From CAZPXZ01 sp965221505 (lineage in GTDB: Bacteria; Pseudomonadota; Alphaproteobacteria; Rhodobacterales; CAZPXZ01): a stretch of DNA of 64,000 bases. Where the stretch lies: positions 186,001 through 250,000 of the forward strand of contig CBDCSI010000001.1 of assembly GCA_965221505.1 (NCBI GenBank). Reading direction: 5' to 3'. The notes below the pieces were generated by a model that was given only the letters and a program-made list of their open reading frames with translations, was not told the origin of the DNA and did not search any database. Position 1 is the first letter of the stretch, and the number at the start of each line of letters is the position of its first letter. This document shows, in pieces, positions 27,509 to 36,809 of the stretch. A program made the translations under genes and the position numbers.

Positions 27509-28177
27509 ATGGAGATGATCGAGGTAGACAGCGCCGAGTGCGCCGAGTGGCGCAAGCGAAACGGAATCCCCGACGGTGCCGCATTGGTGTTTCAGGCGTT
27601 CGATGTCCACGAGAAGGACGGCTCGCCCGAGGGGAAGCCTACCGGGAGGGTTTTCTTGTACGCCGTGGGAGGCATCCACCCGGACGGCGGGGTTGTCCTG
27701 GTCGGCTCGAACCGAAAGGAACCGCGTCCGGCGATGCGGGTGACGGACGGATGGGGCGACCTGGAGTCGACGGAGAAGCCGCCGGTAGACGAGAGGGAGT
27801 GGCGCATGCGGAACGGTATCCGCGAAGACGCCATGCTGGTATTCCAGGCGCTCGATCGCCAAGAAAAACACGGATCTCTGTTTGGGAATGCTGCCGGCAG
27901 AATCGCTTTGGTCGCCGTGGCAGCCATTTACCTGGACGGCGGGGTCGTCCTGTTCGGCAACAATCCGAAGGAACCGCGCCCGGTGCTGCGGGTGACGGAC
28001 GGGTGGGGCGACTTCGATCCGACGGAGGAGTCGGAGGCGGACGAGACGGAAGCGGAAGTAGCCTCACCGGAGAAGCCGGACGCGCCAAAGGAGCGCCGCC
28101 TCGTGCACGTATTCGGTCCGCTCGTCGAGGAGGCTGAGGGCGTGCCGCCGCAGGGGGATGCGCCGGAGAAACCGTGA
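27509..28177 (+). CDS. Protein of unknown function with a tandemly duplicated ~84-residue domain
   Basis: 222 residues, not recognised. Residues ~13-90 and ~97-174 are two copies of one domain: both contain EWR(K/M)RNGI, LVFQA(F/L)D, GGVVL(V/F)G(S/N)N, KEPRP and RVTDGWGD, with a period of 84 residues (252 bp). An acidic linker (ESEADETEAEVASPEKPDAP) leads to a short tail. No signal peptide or membrane segment is seen. AGGAG lies 10 nt before the ATG; ATG 27515 is an alternative. The stop overlaps a GTG that opens the next, broken gene, so the two were probably co-translated. No function can be assigned. Confidence 0.72.
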   Translation: MEMIEVDSAECAEWRKRNGIPDGAALVFQAFDVHEKDGSPEGKPTGRVFLYAVGGIHPDGGVVLVGSNRKEPRPAMRVTDGWGDLESTEKPPVDEREWRMRNGIREDAMLVFQALDRQEKHGSLFGNAAGRIALVAVAAIYLDGGVVLFGNNPKEPRPVLRVTDGWGDFDPTEESEADETEAEVASPEKPDAPKERRLVHVFGPLVEEAEGVPPQGDAPEKP

Positions 28178-29266
28178 GAACGCCGCAAAGCCCGGTCTGT
28201 TCGGGTCTCGGCCTCGTGAAGGGCGCCAGTTCCGACACGGAAGCGATCAGCCGTCAGCGGTTGCAGATCGACCGAAAGACCGGGCGACCGCTCCAATTCC
28301 GGCCGACGCGCCGAAGCCTCGTCCGTCGCGTTCGAGCTTGCCCGGCACGCGGGAACGCTGGTGTATGCCGGCGCACCCGGGACCGACTTCCGGATGAGTT
28401 TCGGCAATCTGGACCGGATTTTCGAGGTCGTCGAAGAAAACAGAGACGCGTTGTACGAGCCATTGGCGATTCTCGAGGTCAGCGTTTCCGACGGGCAGGA
28501 CGCGCAGATCCGGCAACATGTCGACGCACCGACTTCCAATACCGAACTCCTCGAGAGCCGATTTTTTGCACGACGCGAAAGCGAGACAGCCCGACTTCCG
28601 GGAGCGTCGTCTCGGATTACACCGGGGCCTCGAACTGGCATTGAACACCAGCCTGGACGACCAGATCTATCGCATATTGACCGCATACGACGAATTCGGC
28701 ACGCCGGCCCAGGCGACGTCTTCGCTCATCTCCGAGGAAGTCCTCCGGCTCTGTCGCATGGCCAACATGTCGAAGGCCCAGGGAGTCGGGAGGGTCAAGC
28801 TGCGAGGCGCCGCCCTCTTGCCCTTTGCCCATTTGATACCGCACACATATCCAGGAGGACTACGAGCCGGAAGTCCGGCGTATCAAGAAAAGCATACGGT
28901 AAAGGCATACGGTAGCTGTCGGAGAACGGCGCTCTCGACTTGCACCCGGATACGATCCCCCTGATGGAACGGTTCATGAGCTACGGCGAGGGTGAAGACG
29001 ACGTCTGGGACAAGACGAACGTCAAATTGCAGTTGACGGCGGCCGCAGGCAGACAGATCGCGACCGACGAGCGGATTCTGGATCAACGCTTCGCCGAAGT
29101 GGACAACCTCGCTGCGGATGTCCGCCAGCAAGCCGAAGCCTCCGACGCCTCCGCAGCCGAGGCCGTCGACTCCGCCCAAACGATCTCGTCGATCGTTGCC
29201 CGGATAGGCATCGCGGGAATCCTGGCGGCCGGCCGGTGTTTCGGCGCCGGAGCCAGAGAAAGCTGA
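28174..29266 (+). pseudogene. Multiply frameshifted gene coupled to the duplicated-domain gene
   Basis: Coding-like sequence continues across the region only if the frame changes at least four times. Frame one starts at GTG 28174 (GTGA overlap) and reads ISRQRLQIDRKTGRPLQF. Near 28310 it shifts to AFELARHAGTLVYAGAPG and IFEVVEENRDALYEPLAI. At a run of six T near 28565 it shifts to LNTSLDDQIYRILTAYDEFG and EEVLRLCRMANMSKAQG. Further shifts near 28845 and 28915 give EDYEPEVRRIKKSIR and then TIPLMERFMSYGEGEDDVWD, ending in a putative coiled coil before a stop at 29266. Either a decayed gene or a run of sequencing indels; the original function is unknown. Confidence 0.55.
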
Positions 29267-29317
29267 ACCAGGCGCTCCAGCGGAAGGCCCGGACAAGCGA
29301 ATGCGGCCGGCGGTTCC

Positions 29318-30367
<1,050 letters not shown>

Positions 30368-30372
30368 GGCGG

Positions 30373-31428
30373 CTACCCCTTCACCGCGCCGACCAGCAGT
30401 CCGCGGGCGATGTGTTTCTGAAGCAGGAACGCGAGCGCGATGACCGGCACGATCATGATCACGATCAGGACCGACATGTACCACCATTGCGGCCCGCGGG
30501 TGGTGTTCTGCGCCGTGACCAGGATGGGCATGGTCTGGGCGTCGGCGGTGGAGAGGAAGAGCGCGACCAGATACTCGTTCCAGGCGAGGATGAAGACCAG
30601 CAGCGTGGTCGCCACCAGGCCGCCGCGCACCAGCGGCAGCACGATGGTCAGAAGGATTCGGAACTTCGAGGCGCCGTCGATCTCGGCCGATTCCTCCAGG
30701 TCGAGCGGGATGCCGGCGAAGAAATCGCGCATCAACCACACCACGATCGGCAGGTTGACGACCGCGTAGGTGAGGATCATCGCCGCATGCGTGTCCAGGA
30801 GACCGAGCTGCTGGAACATGATGTAGATCGGCAGCACCACCACGACCGGCGGCAGAATCCGGTTGGAGAGCACCCAGAACAGGATGTCGTTGTTGCCGAC
30901 GGAGGTGCGGAACCGCTTGCCGAATCCTACGGCGAACAGGACGAAGAGGGCGACGCCGGCGGAAGCCGACGCCTGCCACGGCACGCCGGCCGCGACGGCG
31001 GCGACGGCGGCGGCGAGCACGACGAGGAACCCGACCACGAGGCCCAGCTTGACCCGGTACTCGATGCGGGCGAGCGCGTAGGCCGCCAGCGCTCCGACGG
31101 CCATCGTCAGGAGCGTGCTGAGGCTGGCGATGACGATCGAGTTCAGATACGGCCGGAAAGTGTCGTTGGCGATGTCGACGAAGATGTACCGCCAGGCGTG
31201 GGAGGACGGCGCGAAGTCGACGAAGGGGACGAACACCGGGCCGTCGTTCACGTGGATCGGCAGCTTGAAGGACGTCACCAGCACCCAGTAGAGCGGAAAC
31301 AGCACCACCAGCGTCCAGAACCCGAGCGCGGCGTAGACCAGCAGTCGGGGCACCGGCGCCATGGAGACGAGATCCCGCGGCTCGAACAGGCGGCGGAACC
31401 GGCTGCGGGGAGCGGACGGCGAAGTCAT
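30373..31428 (-). CDS. Carbohydrate ABC transporter permease, MalG-like, with an inserted hydrophobic segment
   Basis: 351 residues, about 70 longer than usual. The binding-protein-dependent permease core is clear (FPLYWVLVTSFKLP at the start; the EAA loop ESAEIDGASKFRILLTIVLPL near residue 265). Between the first cytoplasmic ALARIEYR and the usual FWVLSNRILPPVVVVLPIY there is an extra ~55-residue stretch with two hydrophobic runs, probably an additional membrane hairpin. Its ATG overlaps the stop of the MalF-like gene. It pairs with that protein to form the translocation channel. Confidence 0.92.
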   Translation of the reverse strand: MTSPSAPRSRFRRLFEPRDLVSMAPVPRLLVYAALGFWTLVVLFPLYWVLVTSFKLPIHVNDGPVFVPFVDFAPSSHAWRYIFVDIANDTFRPYLNSIVIASLSTLLTMAVGALAAYALARIEYRVKLGLVVGFLVVLAAAVAAVAAGVPWQASASAGVALFVLFAVGFGKRFRTSVGNNDILFWVLSNRILPPVVVVLPIYIMFQQLGLLDTHAAMILTYAVVNLPIVVWLMRDFFAGIPLDLEESAEIDGASKFRILLTIVLPLVRGGLVATTLLVFILAWNEYLVALFLSTADAQTMPILVTAQNTTRGPQWWYMSVLIVIMIVPVIALAFLLQKHIARGLLVGAVKG

Positions 31429-32534
31429 CGGACCGGGGCCTCGTGGGCGCGGGTTCGCTGCGCCACCAGATTGAAGAACGAGACGCAACAGACCACCGCG
31501 ACGAACATCAGCATGTAGCCGACCGCCGCCGACTGGCCGAGCTGCTGCGCGCGCCAGGCGATGAAGGCGTGCAGCGTCATCGACTCGGTGGCGATGCCCG
31601 GTCCGCCGTTGGTCAGGATGTTGGGCAGGTCGATGATCTTGAACGCCTCGATCAGGCGGATCAGGACCACCGTGGCGGCGACGGGCGCGATGGCGGGCCA
31701 CGTCACGTCGCGAAAGACCTCCCAGCCGCCGGCGCCGTCGATCGTCGCCGCCTCGACCTGCTCGCGGGGCTGGCTCTCGATCGCCGCGAGAAGGACGATG
31801 AACATGAACGGCACCCATTGCCAGGTCTCGCCGATCAGCACGACCCAACGGGCGCCCCACGCGTCGGCGGCCCACGAGAATTCGCCGTAGCCGAGCGCCT
31901 GCCAGAGCGGCGCGAAGGGTCCCTTCGAGACGTCGGCGAGCATGCGGAAGGTGTAGCCGATCCCGACCGGGGTCACCATGAGCGGGATGAAGAAGACGAG
32001 CCGGAAGAAGGCGCGGCCGCGGATGCGCTGCGCACAGAGCCAGGCCAGGCCCAGGCCGAGCGCGAACTGGATCGACACGCCGGCGACGACGTAGAACAGG
32101 GTGGTGATCAGCGATCCGGGACCGGAACGCGTTCCGATGACGTCGAGCGCGATGGCCAGGAGGCCGAGGACGACCGTGGTGGTGACGAGCCGTCCGGCGC
32201 CGCCGATCACGCTTCGCGCCGGACTGCGGAGGTAGCGCCACCACCAGCGCGCGAACAGGGCGACGACCAGGGCGAGAATTACGCCGTCGACGATCGAGAA
32301 GGCGCCGAAGGTGCCGAGAAAGTGATACTGCTCGGAGCCGAACAGGAGCTTCCGAAAATGCCGCAACCCGACGAAGCGGATGTCGAATCCGCCCGGGGCG
32401 AGCTTGAAGCGCGAGACCGCGAGCCAGGCCGAGACGATCAGCGGAAAGAGCGAAAAGGCCAGGAGAAGCAATACGGCCGGCAACACCATCGCGCGCGGCG
32501 CGTGGCGCTCGAACCATTCGGCGCGGGAGTTCAC
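31425..32534 (-). CDS. Carbohydrate ABC transporter permease, MalF-like
   Basis: 369 residues with GTG start. The C-terminal permease domain carries the EAA loop EAATIDGAGGWEVFRDVTWP (near residue 260) and typical IIDLPNILTNGGPG. An unusual hydrophobic insertion (about residues 85-140) separates the first membrane helix from the core. It is separated from the binding-protein gene by 96 bp holding two stem-loops, and overlaps the MalG-like gene by 4 nt. Confidence 0.92.
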   Translation of the reverse strand: MNSRAEWFERHAPRAMVLPAVLLLLAFSLFPLIVSAWLAVSRFKLAPGGFDIRFVGLRHFRKLLFGSEQYHFLGTFGAFSIVDGVILALVVALFARWWWRYLRSPARSVIGGAGRLVTTTVVLGLLAIALDVIGTRSGPGSLITTLFYVVAGVSIQFALGLGLAWLCAQRIRGRAFFRLVFFIPLMVTPVGIGYTFRMLADVSKGPFAPLWQALGYGEFSWAADAWGARWVVLIGETWQWVPFMFIVLLAAIESQPREQVEAATIDGAGGWEVFRDVTWPAIAPVAATVVLIRLIEAFKIIDLPNILTNGGPGIATESMTLHAFIAWRAQQLGQSAAVGYMLMFVAVVCCVSFFNLVAQRTRAHEAPVR

Positions 32535-32557
32535 GGCTGGAGCGGCCTCATGCGGGC

Positions 32558-32590
32558 GCCCGGCGAGGGAGGGACGTTCCCTCGCCGGGC
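32558..32590 (-). promoter_or_regulatory. 13-bp stem-loop between binding-protein and permease genes
   Basis: Arms 32558-32570 and 32578-32590 are perfectly complementary over 13 bp around a 7-nt loop. No T-run follows, so it is more likely an mRNA-stabilising or processing element, or partial attenuator, than a true terminator. It lies 23 bp before the MalF-like start. Confidence 0.75.
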
Positions 32591-32603
32591 GGGGTTCCGG
32601 TAT

Positions 32604-32621
32604 CCCGGGCGGAAGCCCGGG
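32604..32621 (-). promoter_or_regulatory. Short hairpin after the binding-protein gene
   Basis: CCCGGGC-GGAA-GCCCGGG on the plus strand, a perfect 7-bp stem with a 4-nt loop, 9 bp after the binding-protein stop. With the larger stem next to it, it probably protects the 3' end of the upstream message segment. Confidence 0.6.
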
Positions 32622-32630
32622 GCCGGGGGG

Positions 32631-34115
32631 CTACTGGGCCCCGATGGAGCCGCGATAGGCGGCGAGCTGTTCGTCGACGCCGTTGTCCTCGTTCAGCTCG
32701 TTCCACGCTTCCTCGACGATCGCCATCATCGTCGCCGCGTCGATCTCGCCGGCCGCGAAGCGCGACAGCGCGGTGTCGAGCGCAACCTGCTGGTAGGCGC
32801 TGTTCTGCGGGATGCGCAGGTCGAGCGCCATGTTCGGGCTGTTCAGGCTGGCCTCGATCGCGCCGAGATAGGAGTCGGCCGCCTCGTCGCTCATCCCGGC
32901 GTCGCGCCACAGGTCGCGGTTGGAGAACTGCGAGATGCGGTACGGGTTGAAGCCGGTGGAGCCGATGGTCACGTCGACGTTCGACTGCGCGGGCTGCGAA
33001 AGGAACGAGAAATACTCGTAGGCGGCGCGCTGCACCGTCTCGTCGGCGGCCACGTTGATCCCGCCCGACCATCCGCCGAAGGCGGCGAACGGCGCGCGGT
33101 TCACGCCGTTGATCGCATGCGGGCAGATCTCCGGCGTGCACTCCACGAGGGCTCCGGTGTCGCGGTCGAGAACGCTGCGGCTACCCGGCAGCATGATCGC
33201 GCCGGTCTTGTCGACCACCTTGGAGTTGACCGGATCGATCGAGAGCGTTCCGATGTCGCCCCAGTCGAGCGTGAGCGCGCAGCGCCCGGCGGTCCAGAGT
33301 CCCCGGGTGTCGCCGACGTCGAGGTTGAGCTCGTCCGGCGGGCCGAATTCCGTCGTCGCCGCGTAGATCTCGAGCGCCGCGGCGAACGCGTCGTTGTTGA
33401 TCAGCGGTTTCATGTCGCGGGGATCGAAGAACGCGCCTTCGCTGGTCCCCTTGGCCTGCAGATACGCGGCCGCGATCGAGGTGATCATCCAGTAGGACTG
33501 CGCGTTGCGCTTCTTGGCGATGCAGGAGCCGAAGTCGGGCTCGCCGTCGCCGTTCATGTCCATGCCGTGCGCCGCCTCGGCGAAGGCGACGTAATCGTCC
33601 CAGGTCTCCGGCTCCGAGAGTCCGAGCTGCTCGGCCACGTCCAGCCGGTAGTAGACCATCTGGAAGTCGCCGTCGACGGTGATCAGATAGGTCCGCCCGC
33701 CGAAGCGCTGCGAAATCTCGTTGAAGAAGGGCGCGATGTCGTCGACCATCAGGGCGTCGTCGGCCTCGACCCAGTCGGTGAGATCCCTCAGATAGCCCGG
33801 CGCGATGAAGTCGACCGCCCACTGCGGCGCGAACACCGCGGCGTCGATGGAGTTCGTGCCCGCCGACCAGTCGGCCAGGAGCTTCGGATAGATGTCGGCG
33901 AAGGGAACCGTGATCACGTTGATCTCGGCGCCGGTCAGCTCCTGGAACGCCGGGGCGTGCTTCTGCATCGGGCCGGAGATGGTCGGGCCGGTGATGGTGA
34001 GAATGTTGACGGTGACCCCGTCGAATTCCTTGGCTCCGGCGGCGGCAGGCAACAGCGCGACCGCCGCTCCGAGTACGGCGGCTCCGATGCCGGCGCGTAT
34101 GCGGGATAGGTTCAT
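32631..34115 (-). CDS. Carbohydrate-type ABC transporter substrate-binding protein
   Basis: 494 residues. Signal peptide MNLSRIRAGIGAAVLGAAVA with cleavage near AGA-KEF; the mature protein has the extracellular solute-binding fold (family 1), e.g. DWSAGTNSIDAAVF and a WxDYVAFAEAAHGMD segment. It captures the solute in the periplasm for the coupled permeases. AAGAGGAGC is 6 nt before the ATG at 34115; a start at 34148 would only lengthen the signal sequence. It opens the operon. The substrate could be a sugar, polyol or glycerol-phosphate-like compound. Confidence 0.9.
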   Translation of the reverse strand: MNLSRIRAGIGAAVLGAAVALLPAAAGAKEFDGVTVNILTITGPTISGPMQKHAPAFQELTGAEINVITVPFADIYPKLLADWSAGTNSIDAAVFAPQWAVDFIAPGYLRDLTDWVEADDALMVDDIAPFFNEISQRFGGRTYLITVDGDFQMVYYRLDVAEQLGLSEPETWDDYVAFAEAAHGMDMNGDGEPDFGSCIAKKRNAQSYWMITSIAAAYLQAKGTSEGAFFDPRDMKPLINNDAFAAALEIYAATTEFGPPDELNLDVGDTRGLWTAGRCALTLDWGDIGTLSIDPVNSKVVDKTGAIMLPGSRSVLDRDTGALVECTPEICPHAINGVNRAPFAAFGGWSGGINVAADETVQRAAYEYFSFLSQPAQSNVDVTIGSTGFNPYRISQFSNRDLWRDAGMSDEAADSYLGAIEASLNSPNMALDLRIPQNSAYQQVALDTALSRFAAGEIDAATMMAIVEEAWNELNEDNGVDEQLAAYRGSIGAQ

Positions 34116-34480
34116 CGTATAGCTCCTCTTTGGTGTCAGAACTGTCATGCGGCCTTCCGGCCCGACGGACGTCGGACCCTCGCGCCGCGGTACGTCGTGA
34201 GTGTACGTCCTCTCCTGCCGTGCCTGGCCGGGAGAGTCGGCAGAGCGGTCGTCCGCTCCGGAAGCAATTCATACCGTGCGTCGGCCCGAAATGTAACCGC
34301 TTGGGGAACGGGACGCGCAGGGGGTCGGCGCAAGCGCAGTTTCCGGGGCAGGAACGCGGGGACGCGACGCGCGGCGGAAGGTCGACGCGACGCGTCGCCG
34401 CGACCGGTCGGATCGCGGAACGCCGGGAGCGGTCCGCCGAACCCGCGCGCGGCGCCCGGCGGCCGCGAGGAGAACCGCGA
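34116..34480. other. Promoter region of the carbohydrate ABC operon
   Basis: 365 bp without a gene. A short direct repeat TGTCAGAACTGTCA lies at about 34134, close to the binding-protein start. No clear -35/-10 pair could be fixed. The rest holds the 3' flank of the amidase gene. Confidence 0.45.
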
Positions 34481-35884
34481 TCAGGCGACCGGCGGCTTCC
34501 GATCGGCCCACGGGCGCGCTTCCTCGAACGCCGCGGCGGCCCGGAACACGTCGACCTCGGACCAGGCCTTCGGGATCATCTGCAAGCCGACGGGCAGGCC
34601 GTCGCGCGTGAATCCGACCGGAAGCGACGCGCCGGGATGTCCGGTCAGATTGAACGGATAGGTGTAGGCGACCCAGGAGATCATGTTGGCGTCCGGCATC
34701 TGCGGGGGAAGGTTTCGCCCGACGTCGAAGGCCGGCGCCGGCAAGGTGGGCGAGACGAGCAGATCGTAGTCTTCCATGAAACGTCGGACGCGCTCGCGAA
34801 ACTCGTAGCGTCGGAACACCTGCGCGTAGTACTCGTCGAGCGTCTGGTTCAGCGCGTCGGAGAGCACCTCGCGCACGCCGGGATCCAGCATTTCCGGCCG
34901 TTCGGTGATTACCGTGCGCAGCTTGGTTCCCACGCCGGCATAGAATTCCGCCATCCACATGTCGCTCGGATCCGAATCCATTACGGTGTCGACCAGCTCG
35001 ACCTCGCAACCCAGCTCCTCGAACGTCGCGACGGCGCTCGCGCAAAGGTCAACGACCTCCGGCTCCGGCTTCGCGTAGCCGAGCGTAGGACTCCACGCGA
35101 TCCGCATGCCCTCGATCGGCCGGTCGCACGCGGCGAGGAAATCCGGAACGGGTCCGGGCACGGAGAAGGGGTCGCGCCGGTCGTACCGGGCGATGGCGGA
35201 GAGCAGGAGGGCGACGTCCCGCACCGTCCGCCCGATCGGACCCACATGCGCCAGCGTCGGCGTCGCCGAGACCGGGTAGATCGGCACCCGCGCAAAATGC
35301 GCCTTGACGCCGAACAGTCCGGTCATCGAACTCGGGATGCGAACCGAGCCGCCGCCGTCGGTGCCGAGCGCGAACGGGGTGACGCCCGTGGCGACGCTCG
35401 CGACGGCGCCCGCGCTCGACCCGCCCGGGGTCTTCGCGAGGTTCCAGGGATTCCTCGTGATGCCGCTCACCAGGCTGTCGCCCACCGGCTTGCACCCAAA
35501 CTCGCTCGTGGTTGTCTTGCCGACGACGACGGCGCCCTCGGCCCGTACGCGCTCGACCGCGGGGGCGTCTTCGTCCGCGACGCTGTCGGCCATGGTCAAC
35601 GAGCCGAAGGCGCATCGAACGCCGCCGACCGCGATCAGGTCCTTGACCGAAATCGGCAGCCCGTGCAGCAGGCCGGGTTCCTCGCCGTCCAGGACGGCGC
35701 GCTCGGCTGCCTGCGCCGCCTTGCGGGCCATCTCCTCGGTCACGGTGACGAAGCTGTTGAGGGCCGGTTCCACCTCCTCCATGCGGGCGAGACTGTGTTC
35801 GAGCGCCTCCACCGGCGACACTTCTCCCGAGACGATCAGCGACCGCAATTCGAGAGCGCTCTTGTACGCGAGATCGGATCCCAT
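34481..35884 (-). CDS. Amidase (amidase signature family)
   Basis: 467 residues. The Ser-cisSer-Lys triad elements are visible: Lys in LPISVKDLIAVGG (about residue 78), TPGGSSAGAVASVATG (about residue 150) and the nucleophile region GTDGGGSVRIPSS. The enzyme hydrolyses a carboxylic amide to acid and ammonia. GGGAG lies well placed before ATG 35884. It follows the cyclase gene across 120 bp containing two strong hairpins. Near a branched-chain-type importer, an imported amide is a plausible substrate, but none can be named. Confidence 0.9.
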   Translation of the reverse strand: MGSDLAYKSALELRSLIVSGEVSPVEALEHSLARMEEVEPALNSFVTVTEEMARKAAQAAERAVLDGEEPGLLHGLPISVKDLIAVGGVRCAFGSLTMADSVADEDAPAVERVRAEGAVVVGKTTTSEFGCKPVGDSLVSGITRNPWNLAKTPGGSSAGAVASVATGVTPFALGTDGGGSVRIPSSMTGLFGVKAHFARVPIYPVSATPTLAHVGPIGRTVRDVALLLSAIARYDRRDPFSVPGPVPDFLAACDRPIEGMRIAWSPTLGYAKPEPEVVDLCASAVATFEELGCEVELVDTVMDSDPSDMWMAEFYAGVGTKLRTVITERPEMLDPGVREVLSDALNQTLDEYYAQVFRRYEFRERVRRFMEDYDLLVSPTLPAPAFDVGRNLPPQMPDANMISWVAYTYPFNLTGHPGASLPVGFTRDGLPVGLQMIPKAWSEVDVFRAAAAFEEARPWADRKPPVA

Positions 35885-35921
35885 TGTCTTACTCCCTTGC
35901 GGCCCCGTGCGAACGGCCATG

Positions 35922-35943
35922 CGCTGCCGGCGTCCCGGCAGCG
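35922..35943 (-). terminator. Stem-loop upstream of the amidase gene
   Basis: CGCTGCCGG-CGTC-CCGGCAGCG: a perfect 9-bp stem with a 4-nt loop, in the gap between the cyclase and amidase genes. No U-tract follows, so intrinsic termination is doubtful; pausing or RNA protection is equally possible. Confidence 0.5.
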
Positions 35944-35960
35944 GGGCCGCCTGCGCGCCG

Positions 35961-35982
35961 GGGCTGCGCGCGGTCGCAGCCC
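35961..35982 (-). terminator. Stem-loop after the cyclase gene
   Basis: GGGCTGCG-N6-CGCAGCCC: a perfect 8-bp stem, 22 bp after the cyclase stop on the transcribed strand. With the neighbouring 9-bp stem it separates the cyclase and amidase messages. Confidence 0.5.
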
Positions 35983-36004
35983 CGACCGTTCCGGCTCTCG
36001 GCGC

Positions 36005-36706
36005 TCAGGTCTCGACGACGGCGAAGGCGCGCACCGGCGAACCCGAACCGCCCTTGAACTTCAGCGGCGCGCCGAAGAACTGGAACTCGCCGACGCCGAC
36101 CAGCTCTTCGAGGTTGACCAGCCATTCGAAATGCGAAATGCCGAGGTCGCGGCATGCGCGGTGCTGCGCGAACAGGTTGTCCGTCGGCTTGTCGGTCGAC
36201 GGCCCCTCCACCCCGTGCATGCGCGAGCCGCGCTCGTGCAGCCAGTGCGTCGCGTCCACCGTGAGCCCGGGGTTGGTCCAGCAGACCTTCCGGTCGGGGT
36301 AGTGGCGCGCGTGCAGGCCGGTGCAGAGCAGGACGATATGGCCGTCCACCCCGACGCCGGACGCCGCCTCCGCCTTGTCCATTTCCGCGGCGTCGATATC
36401 GCCGAGATCGGGAATGTGGCGCAGGTCGAAGCACACCGCCTTGCCCATGAACAGGTCGAGGGGCATTTCGTCGATCGTGGCCCCGTTCGGGTTCACGTGC
36501 CGAAACCCGTCGACATGCGTGCCCACATGATCGAGCATGCCGATGAAATTCGTCTGAAACGTCATGCGGTCCTCGGGCACGCCGAGGTTGAACGAAAGCG
36601 TGCTCTCGTGATCCAGCGCCTTCAGGTAGATCGGGCTCTGGAAGAGCTTGTGGGCCGGCATGTTGTCTTCGATCGTCACGCTCAGGTCAATGATGCGCTG
36701 TCCCAT
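36005..36706 (-). CDS. Cyclase family protein (kynurenine-formamidase-like metal hydrolase)
   Basis: 233 residues with the cyclase-family metal-binding signature HVGTHVDGFRH (about residues 60-70), plus a later NPGL segment and conserved HFEWLVNLEEL near the C-terminus. The fold is that of bacterial kynurenine formamidase, which hydrolyses N-formylkynurenine, but many members act on other cyclic imides, formamides or esters. It lies between a branched-chain-type ABC importer and an amidase, consistent with catabolism of an imported amide or formylated compound. Specific activity is unproven. Confidence 0.87.
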   Translation of the reverse strand: MGQRIIDLSVTIEDNMPAHKLFQSPIYLKALDHESTLSFNLGVPEDRMTFQTNFIGMLDHVGTHVDGFRHVNPNGATIDEMPLDLFMGKAVCFDLRHIPDLGDIDAAEMDKAEAASGVGVDGHIVLLCTGLHARHYPDRKVCWTNPGLTVDATHWLHERGSRMHGVEGPSTDKPTDNLFAQHRACRDLGISHFEWLVNLEELVGVGEFQFFGAPLKFKGGSGSPVRAFAVVET

Positions 36707-36809
36707 TCCGGGTTCCTCCTTCTTCTTGTCGGTTTCGATTGCGCTCGCCGGGCGTTCGCGCGGAAGCGGACGGCGTGCCGCGGATTCGGGGCGAGCGGAC
36801 GGTCGCGGC

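Noticed and set aside
34134..34147. TGTCAGAACTGTCA direct repeat as an operator of the carbohydrate ABC operon
   Set aside because: Short, asymmetric and overlapping the region just before the ribosome binding site; no regulator gene is adjacent. Kept only as a note.
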